Assembly: GCA_946902875.1 (NCBI GenBank)
Contig: OX336355.1
Span: forward strand, 18,571,347-18,635,346
From: Nematopogon swammerdamellus
Taxonomy: Eukaryota > Arthropoda > Insecta > Lepidoptera > Adelidae
Reading direction: 5' to 3'
DNA: 64,000 nucleotides
A program made the translations under genes and the position numbers. This document shows positions 51,657 through 62,539 of this stretch, piece by piece; position 1 is the first letter of the stretch, and the number at the start of each line of letters is the position of its first letter. The notes beneath the pieces are model-generated. The model searched no databases. It worked only from the letters and a program-made list of their open reading frames with translations, and was not told the origin of the DNA.

Positions 51657-51800
51657 GGTACTTATAAAACACTGCGACTTGCGAAGTTTGTTTGTCAGTT
51701 CTTCTTCACATTGAATTTAGAACTGGCGGAATTTTCAACATGTCCAAGCGTAGGATACCTACCTATGAATGAAATTATACAATAAACAATCAATAAATTA
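51657..51800 (+). repeat. Dispersed repeat (CTTGCGAAGTTTGTTTGTC), copy 2
   Basis: Over 90% alike to 19690-19850 by eye, ending AATAAACAATCAATAAA. Confidence 0.75.
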
Positions 51801-52060
51801 CCTGCAACTCAACATAAACACAACGAAAATATATAATTAATTCAGCCTCCTGAGACTCCCGCGGTTCTGCAGTGCCTCGGGGATGTTTGAAGAGGCGAGA
51901 GTGGATACTGGCTACAATATGGAAGAGGGTGGCCAGTTTCGATGAATGTGTAAAAACCGAGAATAATACTATTCAATCAGCGGTGAATGGTGGATGTGGG
52001 AGAGTGTTTCAATACTGGTCCCACATACACTCCTCGCCTAATCGGTAATTTTTTTTTGTG

Positions 52061-52977
52061 TCCGAATTACGTAGCTTTTTTTTCAAGGATTGATACATTT
52101 TATAATGGACGGAGGTATTGCAAAAGTATGTAAGTACATACATAATTTAATATTTCAAAATGTTGGTAACTAAGTTGAAACTTACCGATGATATTTTGTT
52201 TTTGTGTTTTTTTTTTAGTTATGGACTTTGTCTGAAATAAAGAAGTTTTATTTTATTATTTATTATTATTTATTATTTATTTATTGTAATCATGCTGTAG
52301 AGCAGGAAGTGTGTGATGTATCCAGTAGTGCGGGCGGGGTAGGACGGTACACTAGCTAGGGGCTAGGGTTGATTAGGGGCGAGAAATATAAACTGTCGGG
52401 TTCTAACGACACCGCGCCGCGCTGTGGCGACACAGCAGGGGTCGATTTGGTGGAAGATGTAAACAGATAGAGGACCATTGTTTTTAATAAAATTTGCCTA
52501 AACGATTTAATTTCGGATGTGTACATCTTAATAAAAAAAAAACAAATAAAAATTTTCCCGTTTATAAAAAAGACAACAAAACTATGAAAAATATGGAACG
52601 TTCTTCCGGTGAGTACCTATAACCTGGGGATCTTCAAAAGGTGTGTAAATAAATTGGTCAACGACATTTTTGTCCGCCTTATATATAACTGGCTGGCATG
52701 GTGCCTGGCAGCGTGGTTTCGCGAGGAGTGTTGTTATTGGCTGTATCTGATGTTCTTTCGAACATTGGAACAGCCGGTTTTCCATAAAAAAAATACATAA
52801 CAAAAATTTCAAAAAAATTTATATCATCGGTAATTTCATCACCATAAACTAACCTAACTTATTTTTTACTTAGTTACCAACATTTTGAAACCTTAAGCTA
52901 TGTAAATACACACTTTTGCATACCTCCATCCATTATAAAATGTATCAATCCTTGAAAAAAAAGCTACGTAATTCGGA
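52061..52977. mobile_element. Element bounded by ~140-bp inverted repeats
   Basis: Left arm (52061-52194): TCCGAATTACGTAGCTTTTT, AAGGATTGATACATTTTATA, ATGTTGGTAACTAAG, ACCGATGATAT. Right arm (52821-52977) is its reverse complement with a few differences. The 620-bp middle holds AT-rich sequence and a LINE-beta end. Either a fold-back transposon or two opposed copies of one repeat. 51840-52060 to the left is unassigned. Confidence 0.75.
52592..52797 (+). pseudogene. LINE-beta 3' end
   Basis: TTCCGGTGAGTACCTATAAC, CTGGGGATCTTCAAAAGGTG (NLGIFKRCVNKL), GTGGTTTCGCGAGGAGTG, and the terminus GCCGGTTTTCCAT-polyA. Shows the complete 3' terminus of LINE-beta, which resembles that of T1. Confidence 0.82.
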
Positions 52978-53307
52978 GCTGCGCCCGGCCCTAAACATTA
53001 TTTATTGTACACTAGCACCGGACACGATGTAACCCTTCTTCGCACGTCATTATAAAGTAGGGTTCCGTTTCAAGTTTTAAAAAAAATTGCGAAAATATTA
53101 ATAGTTTTTTTATTGTTCTAGCCATAAAATGATTAACTTATATTATAATAATTTGTGTTCTATATTAGATATATGTGCCTGTCTAATAAAATAATGATTG
53201 AATTTTTATTTGATTTTATATTGTTTTCAGTAAACTTGAATTAATAAATAATTTCGTCCTATCTGATCTTCTTCTGACAACATTTCATTCGGCAAACATT
53301 TCATTAA
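52978..53307. other. No recognised feature
   Basis: AT-rich non-coding. Confidence 0.45.
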
Positions 53308-53375
53308 TAGGCCAGCAGATAACGCACTGGTCTAATTCGATTGAGAGAGGTCTTAGGTTCGAATCCCAATTGTTA
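53308..53375 (+). repeat. tRNA-like sequence (SINE head or pseudo-tRNA)
   Basis: AGGCCAGCAGATAACGCACTGG resembles an A-box region and TCTTAGGTTCGAATCCC is an excellent B box 45 bases on. The acceptor arms do not pair, so not a functional tRNA by eye. Confidence 0.4.
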
Positions 53376-54654
53376 GCAATGCGATTGTGCGATGATTTTC
53401 AAAGAATTTGCACGCATTTAATATCACTTACTAAAGGGTAGGAGAAACGGCCGTAATATTTGAACCTGTACTGAAGACTATTTTACTTACGACATTTTAG
53501 GCCGTGTACTACGATAAAAGTATTCGATTCTATTCATGCGATATTGTCTCGTCATGAATTCCGATAAAAACCAAAACACCGACGAATGCTGTATCCATAA
53601 TTGATTTAATAACTTTTTAACATCGTCAGGTATAAAGTACATTTTAAATATTTTAAAATTTTCCTAGTTGCAAACACTTTTATTTATCGAAAACACGCAA
53701 TATTATGCGCTCATTTATATGAGGCAATTTACCTAACATTAATGCATTATATTAGTTTACATTAATTAAAATATACTAAACCAACCTAAATGTATTGTTA
53801 GGTGTAAGTAAATTAGTATAATTGTCAAAAAAAGAAAAGATTAAGAACATTAAATCTCTCCAATAAAATTTTCTAACGGATCCCTATCAGCGTGCATGTC
53901 GTCGGGTTATAAAAGGGCTGACCGTTGGACAGACGGCCGCTTCAAGTTCAACCCTTGTCTTATAACGTTCGTTATCTCTACAATGCTTGTTTAGAACTGT
54001 CGTCTTATCTTGCAGCGACAATGTAACGGTTTTTTCGTAGCCATATTTTAATCAGTAATAACTGTAGGTATACATAAACTGGCAACATAATAACCCTTAA
54101 TTTTGACTACTTTATAGTCGGGTAAAACTGGCTGTGGGTACAGCACTTCGCTGGCGCGAAATATGATGCAAGATTTCAGATGTAACAACTATTCATTAAT
54201 TCATATAATCATACTGTATTCCGAGTAATACCGATCGGAGTGAAAACAAATGAAATGATTTATTATGAAAAACATGCAAAGCGGTTCAAGTATACATTGA
54301 CTCCTAACTAGATTTGCACAAGAGCCGTTCTTCAGTAAGCCATTGTGTACTATAAGCCTTTTGCGTTCATATATGTAACTCCAATTCTTATAATTGAAAT
54401 ATACGATGATAATACAAAGTGAGAGAAATAAATAAATAAATAAATTAAAAACATAAAATAAAATAAGTTTAAAATGTTAGAGATAAATTATTAATTCAAT
54501 TATGAATTAGTCCTTGAATATGTAACAAAATTATGATTAAAAATAAAAATGGAGTATTTTTAAGTTTACCCTGTTATTAAATTCTACACATTTTAAAGTC
54601 AGTGGTTGGTAGGTACTGAAAACTTACATTCAAAAGGGCTTCTTCAGGGACTGC
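53376..54654. other. No recognised feature
   Basis: AT-rich non-coding, longest stretch here without a visible mobile element. Confidence 0.45.
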
Positions 54655-55070
54655 GGAGTCGACTCTAAAACACAGACGTATCGTTGGGTCATTGAGCCTG
54701 TTTTATCGGTACTACTATGGCCGCTGCTCTGACGAAATTGCTTCCCTTATCCCTCCTCCTCCTGTTCGCCTTCGCCAAACCCGCCATACTCTCGCGGAAC
54801 ACCCCTTTGTAGTGGACAGACGAGTACTTCGAACGGCACGATTCTCTAAATCGTTCTTGTGCCGCACTGCAAAGGTGTGGAACGGGCTTCCGGGGAATAT
54901 CTTTCCCCACTCCTACAATCCACGGATCTTCAAATCGCGGGTAAATAGCCTTTCCCCAGCGACATTAGTCCACCTCCAAGCCAGACTGGCACCTCCTCGG
55001 GGGTGATATTGGCTGCGCCTGAGGCTTCGACCTCGGACAGAGCCAGCTAGTTCAGAAACAATAAAAAAAA
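54655..55070 (+). pseudogene. LINE-gamma C-terminal domain and 3' UTR
   Basis: Reading LKHRRIVGSLSLFYRYYYG, RCSDEIASLIPPPP, ARFSKSFLCRTAKVWNGLP, IFPHSYNPRIFKSRVNSL, LVHLQARLAPPRG, stop, then TGCGCCTGAGGCTTCGACCT and an A tail. The frame is intact over 110 residues. 5' truncated before this domain. Confidence 0.85.
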
Positions 55071-55099
55071 AAAAACTATCGGACTCGGAGGAACTGAAG

Positions 55100-55172
55100 A
55101 TCGGTGTTGAGCTGCAAGAACTCAGGTTGACTACAGCACAACACCGACCACCACGTTTGGCAAAGTATTAGG
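55100..55172 (-). mobile_element. Family D middle fragment
   Basis: GGTGTTGAGCTGCAAGAACT, CAGCACAACACCGACCACCA and CAAAGTATTAGGA. Confidence 0.75.
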
Positions 55173-55496
55173 AAAATATCTCAAACGCCTGCCTTCGGCT
55201 AAAATGTAGCTGCTAGCACTAGATGAGCCTTTTCTCATACATCACTCCCGAAAAATTATGTCACCGACCAAATCAGCTTATAAGAAGCCGAGTTCACAAT
55301 TTATTACCGATGCTTGTGTTGCATGGCTCACCTTACCGTCTTATGTCCGCAAATACGTTTGTGAAGAGCGTTAGCGCATTCATAGCATGAAATGGTTTTT
55401 ATGATGCCTCTTCTAAGTTCGGTATGAGAAATGTCACTGTAACAGACAAATAACTGTTGGAGCAGACATAACCGCAGGCAGCTCATCTAACTGCGC

Positions 55497-55722
55497 GACT
55501 GTTGAAACTACTGCACGACTGTGGAAACTAGTACACGACTGTGAAAACTACTGCACGACTGTGAAAACTACTGGACGATTGTGAAAACTAATACACGTCT
55601 TTGAAAACTACTGCACGACTGTGAAAACCACTGTACGACTGTGAAAACTACTGCACGACTGTGGAAAATGCTGCACGACTGTCGAAACTACTACACGATT
55701 GTGGAAACTACTGCACGACTGT
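55497..55722 (+). repeat. 20-bp minisatellite, ~11 copies
   Basis: Unit GTGAAAACTACTGCACGACT with scattered substitutions. 55180-55496 before it is unassigned. Confidence 0.9.
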
Positions 55723-56029
55723 GCCAAGGATAGCGCCGAGCACACTGCGCAACATGCGAATCACTACAGCCCACTCACTAGCTAGCTACCCCAGCCAACC
55801 CCTGGTGGAATCAGCGAAGCACCTGCGTGTACGCAATCAGTTCGGAGCGGCGGCCGCCAGGTGGCGCGCGGGGCTTCGAGCAGGCGCATGCGAAATGCGG
55901 GGTCAATATTTTGCATATGTTGTCTTTTGCACACGTCCACTTAAGCCTTTAATATAGAGACAGAGAGAGAGTGTGTGTGTCGTGTGTGTGAATTCGGCAC
56001 TTAAATTCCCACTCTCTCTAAGGATGAGA
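55723..56029. other. Unassigned, GC-richer
   Basis: No motif recognised; (GT)n/(GA)n at 55960-55990. Confidence 0.4.
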
Positions 56030-56113
56030 TGCCATGATAAAGGGTGATAGGATAACAACCTTTCGTCTTGTCCTAATACTTTGCTAAACGTGGTTGTCTT
56101 GCTGTAATTTAAC
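56030..56113 (+). mobile_element. Family D fragment
   Basis: CTTGTCCTAATACTTTGCTA and AACGTGGTTGTCTTGCTG, worn. Confidence 0.6.
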
Positions 56114-56616
56114 TGACTTCTTAAAAAATACACAGTGTTTAGAAAATACTCGTTAAGTTTTGCGAAAATGTCCTAGAACTACTAAGGTATTTTTTAACAT
56201 TGAAAATGTTTTTTCGATCGCTTCAGTATATACCCCATTTTCGCTGATAGTGTGAAACCGTCCTGGTGTCGCGAGTTTTGGGGCTACGTGAGTGGTTGAG
56301 GGCTCAAAAGACGCATATAGGCTAGGGCTACAAGATTTACCTTTCCGAAAAAGTAAAAAAAAAAATTTATAAATGCAAAAAGGTGAAAAATTCTATTTTT
56401 TTTTTCGAATTAAATCTCTTATAAAAACTTATGAAAACTAAATGTGATATCGAAAAATTAAAAAAACCTGTTTAGATTGGGACTCGGTTCCTCAAATTTT
56501 TCCCATTTTCGCTGAGAGTGTGAAATCGACTTTTGGAAGTGCAACAGCGTAGAGAGCGAGGAGGAATATCACGGCTCTGCAGATCCTCGGATGACTTGGT
56601 AAGTTTGTTAGTTGGG
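56114..56616. other. Unassigned with a repeated phrase
   Basis: CCCATTTTCGCTGATAGTGTG at ~56233 and a near copy at ~56501 are about 268 bases apart. No gene seen. Confidence 0.4.
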
Positions 56617-56860
56617 TTCTGATGGTGGAGTCGGAAGGAAGCCATAGGAACTCCTAAACAACACATTATAAGCCCATTGTGTTTGCGCTCGTTGGATTTG
56701 TCTTCTTAAGTGCTCTTGTCATATATGATGTCCAGAGTCCTGATGATGGAGTCGGAATGAAGCCATAGGAACTCCTAAACCACACATGATAAATCCACCG
56801 TGTCTGGGCTCATAGGATTTGTCTTCGCAAGTACTCTAGTCATATGGTAGTCATATAGCT
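56617..56860 (+). repeat. Tandem duplication, unit ~122 bp
   Basis: GGAGTCGGAAGGAAGCCATA, GGAACTCCTAAACAACACAT, GGATTTGTCTTCTTAAGTGC recur one unit later with ~85% match, both followed by TAGTCATATG-like sequence. Confidence 0.8.
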
Positions 56861-56872
56861 CAGACAGATGCC

Positions 56873-57728
56873 ATGTTAGTTGATTACGGCGTACCGCAAG
56901 TTTTCGTGCTGTCCCCGACTCTCTTTCTGCAGCACATTAATGATCTGCTCGAATCGGGCGAAATTCATTGCTATGCAGACGACAGCACGCCACTAGCCAG
57001 GTACACATGTCATCCAACCGCAAGCCTGTCATTGGTGGAGAAAAACAGGCTACATCTTGTGCTTGAGCTCGAGGAGACACTAAATAAGGTCTCCACCTGG
57101 GGTCTCCAAAACCTTGTCGAGTTTAACGCGAGTAAAACCCAGGCGTGTGTATTCAGCGCGAAGCGGACACCGTTCACTGCAGCCCCCACCTTCCAAGGAA
57201 CTAGTCTCAAGGTCGAGAAGGACATTGGGATTCTCGGGGTCGAACTAACTCGCGACCTTAATTTTGGACGCCACATCGAGGAAAAAGCTAAGGTAGCCTC
57301 AAGGAAGCTGGGTGTCCTCAACAAGATGCGTCAGCCAAAAACTGCTGCTTTATAAAGCTCAGATTCGCTCATGCGTGGAGTACTGTTCGCATCTGTGGGA
57401 CGGATCCACAAAATACCTGCTCGGCTCTTTAGACTCGATTCAGCGTCGCGCTGTCCGCTTCGTTAACGACCCGAGGTATCCCGGAACTTAGAGACCTTAC
57501 AGCTCCGCAGGGACGTTGGATCTTTGTGTGTGTTCTATCGCCTGTACCACGAAGAGTGGTCCAAGGAGCTGCACGATGCGACATCCCTCCATCCCCATTC
57601 TACCATCGTTCCACGCTCAACAGGTTGGAAATACATCCACAGTTCCACACGCTGTCGATATCCCCCACTTAGAACAAATCGATCATGTAAATCCTTTATT
57701 TACAGGGTTGCCAACATGTGGAATTCAC
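56873..57728 (+). pseudogene. CR1/jockey-like LINE: RT palm to C-terminal domain, degenerate
   Basis: Open for 160 residues from 56873: VDYGVPQVFVLSPTLFLQHI (G of VPQG replaced by V), HCYADDST (YADD intact), NLVEFNASKTQACVFS, LGVELTRDLNFGRHIEEKA, ASRKLGVLNKM. Then frameshifts and YCSHLWDGSTKYLLGSLDSI, QRRAVRFVND, VFYRLYHEEWSKELHDA, TNRSCKSFIYRVANMWNS. Cut at ~57728 by a SINE-B head. N-terminal RT, endonuclease and ORF1 are missing. Nearest in style to LINE-gamma and LINE-delta. Confidence 0.85.
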
Positions 57729-57812
57729 GCATTGGTACACTCCGACCGGATTCGAACCTCGAACCTCTCGCACGAGAAGCCGACGCCCAGACCACTCGTC
57801 CACCCGCCGCTT
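57729..57812 (-). mobile_element. SINE-B head (H3) only
   Basis: GGTACACTCCGACCGGATTC, GAACCTCGAACCTCTCGC and GCCCAGACCACTCGTCCACC. Reads outward from the LINE it truncates. Confidence 0.85.
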
Positions 57813-57903
57813 GGTTGTTGTTCAGTTCAGTTCAGTCTTTTATTTTCTCGTATAGAATCACCCCTTCGCTGCTATCGATTTCTTAAACTCATGCGATCAA
57901 ATA

Positions 57904-58303
57904 AGCGGCGGGTGGCCGAGTGGTTTGGGCGTTGGCTTCTCGTGCGAGAGGTACGGATCCAGTCGGCGTGTAGCAATGAGTTTTTTCTGACGAAAACATT
58001 TACGTGCATACCTACACCTGTTGCTTCACCGTTCGGAACCGGTGTAAAAGTAGTTCCCTTCCCTTGCCCCTTACTAGGTGGTAGACTCAAATTGTAGCCG
58101 ACTGGGTTGGTACCACCATACTGGATGTAAGATGGCAGCATAGCAGGTTCGGTTGTGTTCTCCTCTAGTCCAGTATAGCCAGCAATCCAGGGAAGTCCCC
58201 GGTATGGCACCTACCTACCTTCTCGGAGGTGATATTGGCTGGTCGGAACATGCTCTTTGGCCCCTCCGACTCAGCCACCCATACCGGATTACATAAAAAA
58301 AAA
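57904..58303 (+). mobile_element. SINE-B, full length
   Basis: GCGGCGGGTGGCCGAGTGGT head, damaged B box (GAGGTACGGATCCAG), linker hairpin, TTACTAGGTGGTAGACTCAA body, T2, GGATTACAT-polyA. In head-to-head arrangement with the H3 fragment 90 bp upstream. Confidence 0.93.
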
Positions 58304-58666
58304 CTAATGACGAACTGTCAGTACCAACCAACAGCTTGGGTGGCATTACCGAATATCTTTCAATCGTAACATCGTTCATTACCACCATCAATAAACTTTC
58401 CCAACCTCCCGGCAGATGTCGCTGTGTGGTCCCGCATTCAAAACAATATGGCGGCGCTTCCGGCCAACGAATATTTCTAAACGACAATTAACACATCTCT
58501 CTTGAAGCTGAGACGGAGACAAAAGGACAGAGCTTTTGTCCGTGTGCCGATATCACTTGATTGTTAATTGGTTCCTACGTGTTCCTAACTTCCTAGTGAA
58601 CGGTCACGTTGGTACACCGCCGCCCTCAGAGCCTGGCTGGGGACTCAGCAAAGCCTCTTTGCAATA
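58304..58666. other. No recognised feature
   Basis: Non-coding, no repeat partner. Confidence 0.4.
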
Positions 58667-59070
58667 ATGAAAGCGACTGCGCCAAAAATCGAGAGTGTTC
58701 AAAATGCAAAACCGCTGCAACTCCGTAGGGACGTCGGCTCCCTAAGTGTGTTCTATCGTCTATTTCACGGGGAGTGTTCGGAGGAGCTGTCTAACGCGAT
58801 TCCGCCGTCCCCATTCCACCTCCGCACTACGCGTACTGGGCAGGGGATGCACCCCTATACAATCGACCTACCGAGAATGCGCACCAACCGGTTCTGTAGG
58901 CCTTTTATTCACAGAACCGAGAAAATGTGGAACGCACTCCCTACTCATCTATTTCCTCCCAAGTACAGCCTGGGGTTTTTCAAAAGGGGCGTGACAAGGC
59001 TCCTGTCAGGCCGGCATGGCATTCGCATTCCCCGTGCATCACAGAATGTCCATGGGCATCGTAAGTCACC
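58667..59070 (+). pseudogene. LINE-delta C-terminal domain
   Basis: LRRDVGSLSVFYRLFHGECS, NAIPPSPFHLRTT, NRFCRPFIHRTEKMWNALP, KYSLGFFKRGV, SGRHGIRIPRASQNVHGHR. Frame open through the domain. Upstream residues 1-20 are uncertain. The LINE 3' tail is replaced after CATGGGCATCG by other sequence to 59183. Confidence 0.83.
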
Positions 59071-59184
59071 TACTCGTAGTGAAACGATGCCACAAAGTGT
59101 TGAGAGTTGGTCGGGGAGGGAGCGACCTCAGCGACGACCAATCGAACGCGACGCTCAGACGGCGCGAATAGGTTGCAATATTTG

Positions 59185-59562
59185 TTTTTACCGAAACTGA
59201 CACGGTTGGCTACATCGCCTACTACATCCGTGATTTCGGCCAATAACACCTTGGTGAACTAGGTGCCATATCAGTGCTTCCCTTCGGTCGCGCCGGCTAC
59301 ACTGAACTGGACCGAAAACACGAACTGTTTACATAGACGTTTCGACCGACCTTTCATTCAGTGCGGTGGTACCAAACCGGGTGGTTTAAACCCTACCACC
59401 TAGTAAGGTAAGAAAGGAAGGTGCCAATCAGTTTTACGTGGAATCCGAACCACGGTCAGCCTCCAATGGTCGAGCGGTCACCCGTCCATCCACTGACCGC
59501 GTCCAGGTGTGCTTATGATCCGACTGACAGTCGACCGAGCGAACCACTGAGCTACCGAGGAA
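59185..59562 (-). mobile_element. SINE-A, second H2 subtype
   Basis: GTTTTTACCGAAACTGACAC, T1, body, GGTTCGGATTCC, GGATGGACGGGTGACC, spacer GGTGTGCTTATGATC and A box reversed. T tract short (5 T). Last bases of H2 are lost. Confidence 0.88.
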
Positions 59563-60344
59563 TTAAATTAAATGTTTTTTTTTTATTAATTTGCGATTTC
59601 ATTTTTAATATCGGTAGCCTTGGATTTTATCCAAAAACTCGCTGATAAAGTCAGTAATGATTGTGTACAACTTAATTAATAGATACCAAATTACTATCTT
59701 AAGTATTCAGTAAACCTAATAACCTCAATTAAATTCTTTTAAAATATGCTTTTACCGTACATACTCGTAAGTTGATTAAACGATTAGAATTCCTTTTAAA
59801 ATTAAAACATTTCGTCCGCAACTTTGAATTATGCAATTTTCTTAAAGTTTACCTCCTTCATAACGCGATGTGTTTAATTCGAGCGGGCATCTGTCTCACC
59901 GCTGATCATATCACGAAGGTTAGCAAACCAGAACTAACCACCTTGATGAAAACTTCAATCCAAATTCAACGTTAAATAAATACATTTAAGAGCGATTTTA
60001 CATTATGATGATTCGGGAGTGAAATCATAATTTCGATCTCCCGAATTTTTGTTAATTATTTATGCTTCGTACAATGACATTTTTGTAAAATGAAGCAACT
60101 TTTGGGTTTACTGAAATGTGAACTATATTTTTAGTATGTTTAGGTTGTAATTACCTTGGTTTTTGTAAAGCTCACATGGTGATATAAATTAATGTAAGCT
60201 ATAAAATGTTTATTTAGACCAGGAACCCACATTGTTATAACCACCGAAGTTAGGTTGGGGTTTGGCGTTCAAATTATTTTGATCCTGAAAACTTGCGCCA
60301 TAATCATCTGTGTGTGAAATCTCGTCTGCTTCGCGATACATTTT
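59563..60344. other. No recognised feature
   Basis: AT-rich non-coding. Confidence 0.45.
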
Positions 60345-60470
60345 TTATAGGCAGCACGCACGGGTGTCTTTGCCCAAAACTTCATCGGAATATCAGACAC
60401 AGCCAATAACACCATTCCTCGCAAAACCACGCGCCGTGACAGCTATAAGGCCAACGAAAAGGTCGTCCAC
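60345..60470 (-). pseudogene. LINE-beta 3' region
   Basis: CACGGGTGTCTTTGCCCAAA, ACACAGCCAATAACACCATT, CCTCGCAAAACCACG and AAGGTCGTC parallel 11728-11850. Confidence 0.75.
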
Positions 60471-61430
60471 TACCACCGAAGGAGATGATCCAATAGTATA
60501 GGACCAAAAACGGATCCCTGCGGCCAGTGGCGGCTGGTGACTTCAGTGACCGGTAGTGCGCTAAGTACCTTTTCCCAACACATTCCCAATGTTATTTTAA
60601 GATCGCGACTTCCGATTTTTTTTAAACGCCTGCGTTTTATTATGTACGTACCTAGTATGTCCCAAAAATACCTAAAAAAAATATATAAAAATAAAAGCAT
60701 TTGAAAATTAGGAATTGAAACCGGGATCACCTGATTGTAAAGCCTTTAACCAACGCTTAGGCAAATATCGGCACCACTTAATTCACAGTATCACGTGGCA
60801 GAAAGCACAAAACCTAACCATATCCCATTTTAAATATTCGTGCGCTAACGAGTATGTCACACATCACATGACAGCGCGCTGACTCTAGGTAGACGGACTC
60901 GTGCAAAACGAATCGCTCGCGACGTGTCGCACGGGCGGCTATTCATGATATAGTGTCCTTGTTTGGCGCTCGTGCGCCGCACGCAGAACTCCATTTCGGC
61001 CCATACTGTTTCTATGAAGTGTCTTTTGTCTCACGTGCCAGCGGTGTTTTGCCGATCCCCGTGCATTCAGTATGGGAGACCCGCGTGCGTTTTCGATTCC
61101 GCATGGGTGCGCTAGCGATGGCACGGGTTTACACGCAAAAACGTGCCTTGTGATCTATAAAGGTCGAATTCACATTAGTATTTATTTGAAGTATGATATT
61201 TATGGTTTTAATGTAGGTATGTTGTAAGATATTATTTATTTTGAGTGTAGCGAAGACTTCTCGTGGTATGGTAGTGCGGCGCACGAGCGCACTTTAGGAC
61301 CAGCCGCCGCTGCCTGCGGCACTCTTCCGTTATCGTCTTCGCCACCGACCCGTATCGAGAGGACACAGTGCAGTGGCCTTTCGATCACTTTCGGCTCACG
61401 ATATGTCAACAAACACGCCAAGAATGTATT
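60471..61430 (-). pseudogene. LINE RT fragment split by a hAT element
   Basis: Without the hAT (60525-61312 plus one target copy) the minus strand reads YREPKVIERPLHCVLSIRVG, DDNGR, VPQGSVFGPIL, LDHLL: the RT segment just before and including the conserved PQGS box. It joins LINE-beta's 3' region directly, so a large internal deletion removed the YADD and connection parts. Confidence 0.75.
60525..61312 (-). mobile_element. 788-bp hAT element, second copy
   Basis: Ends CAGTGGCGGCTGGTGAC (60525) and CCAGCCGCCGCTG (to 61312) with perfect 8-bp duplication CCTGCGGC (60517-60524 and 61313-61320). GTGCGGCGCACGAGCGCACT near the right end matches the left end of 42482-44119, so it lies in the opposite orientation. 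Internally deleted; no transposase. Confidence 0.93.
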
Positions 61431-62034
61431 TGTTGAGCGAGTTCAAAAGCTAGAAAGATAAACATAGTAAACCTTTTTTAAAAGCGGATAGGAATACCGT
61501 ATAGTACAGACAGACGAGCATTAATAAACAAATATCATAAGTGAAACCTCCACCACCTCATGAACTATTAAAAACAGATAAGATCTCTCTGTGTGTGCGT
61601 GTGTGTATGAGCATTTATGTACCTGCTCCTGCGCAGTCGTTAATCTTCATAAAACTGTACAGTTTTAGGAAACGTGTCGCATACCTATCGTCAGCTCGCA
61701 GACTGAATTCCGTGTGCGCATGAATCAATGAAAGCACTTTCTAATGAGATACTGTCAGTACCATCCTTGAGTATTTACGCTCGCTCGAAAATCCCGTTTT
61801 CATTCAGTTTATAGTTCCTCGAGAACTGGATGCCTTGCCAATACTTACCATTGGTCGTGTCGGCTATACACGGAAAATATGAATTAATTATGTAACTATT
61901 TTTAGTAAGTCTTTTTTTGTAAGTCTCCGTAGCTCAGTGTAGAGATCGGACCTGCAGCACACACATTTTGTATCGACACGATGTACACTTAGGTAATGTT
62001 TTTAGTTAACATTTACCAACGTCATAGACGTCAT
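61431..62034. other. Unassigned; worn SINE-A traces
   Basis: At 61820-61885 GATGCCTTGCCAATACTT and GGTCGTGTCGGCTATACACG resemble reversed T1. GTCTCCGTAGCTCAGTG at 61922 resembles an A box. Too worn for a firm call. Confidence 0.3.
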
Positions 62035-62103
62035 AGAGGATTCGAACCGCGGACCTCTCGCATGAGAAGCCGATGCCCAAACCACACAGCCACCCGCCGC
62101 TTG
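62035..62103 (-). mobile_element. SINE-B head (H3) only
   Basis: GATTCGAACCGCGGACCTCT, GCATGAGAAGCCGATGCCC and CACAGCCACCCGCCGC. Good A and B boxes on the minus strand, but it is the SINE head, not a tRNA gene. Confidence 0.8.
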
Positions 62104-62117
62104 AGAGAGTCACTATT

Positions 62118-62215
62118 CTGCCGCCCTTTAGCACAACATATTGCCCTAATACCCTAGTCTGACCCCAGTAGAAATGCACGGGAAAGATGCTGCGATACTA
62201 TTAATTTTTAAGCCT
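62118..62215 (-). mobile_element. Worn H1/family D fragment
   Basis: CCGCCCTTTAGCACAACATA, TTGCCCTAATACCCTAGTC and ATGCACGGGAAAGATGC track the D-H1 junction at 36640-36730 with many changes. Confidence 0.5.
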
Positions 62216-62492
62216 TCCTTAAATGGCGGATTGGTATTGAAATTCAGAGGGGTAACGCGGCGAGCGTGCTGGGTACACTTGGCGTCGGCAGAGACGGGAC
62301 TTCGGCGGACTTTTGAGAAATTTATTTTTTCTAGGTTTCCTGAATGTTAATTTTAGAATAGTTTTAGTTTTAGTGTATTCGTGTATAGTTGTATTTTGTA
62401 TTACTGTTATGTGTTTTTTCTCATTCATTTTTAAATACCGAACGCACACGGCTTGTCAAAAATATGGCCAGCAAAATACTGCTGCGGTTTTT

Positions 62493-62533
62493 CCATGGAG
62501 TTGGGGAAGATTAAATCTTCCCCAACTCCATGG
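62493..62533. repeat. 41-bp hairpin with 1-base loop
   Basis: CCATGGAGTTGGGGAAGATT, A, then its exact reverse complement. Confidence 0.95.
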
Positions 62534-62539
62534 GTTTTT

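Noticed and set aside
55661..55957. 98-codon frame running out of the 20-bp repeat
   Set aside because: Starts inside the minisatellite and has no recognisable protein features afterwards.
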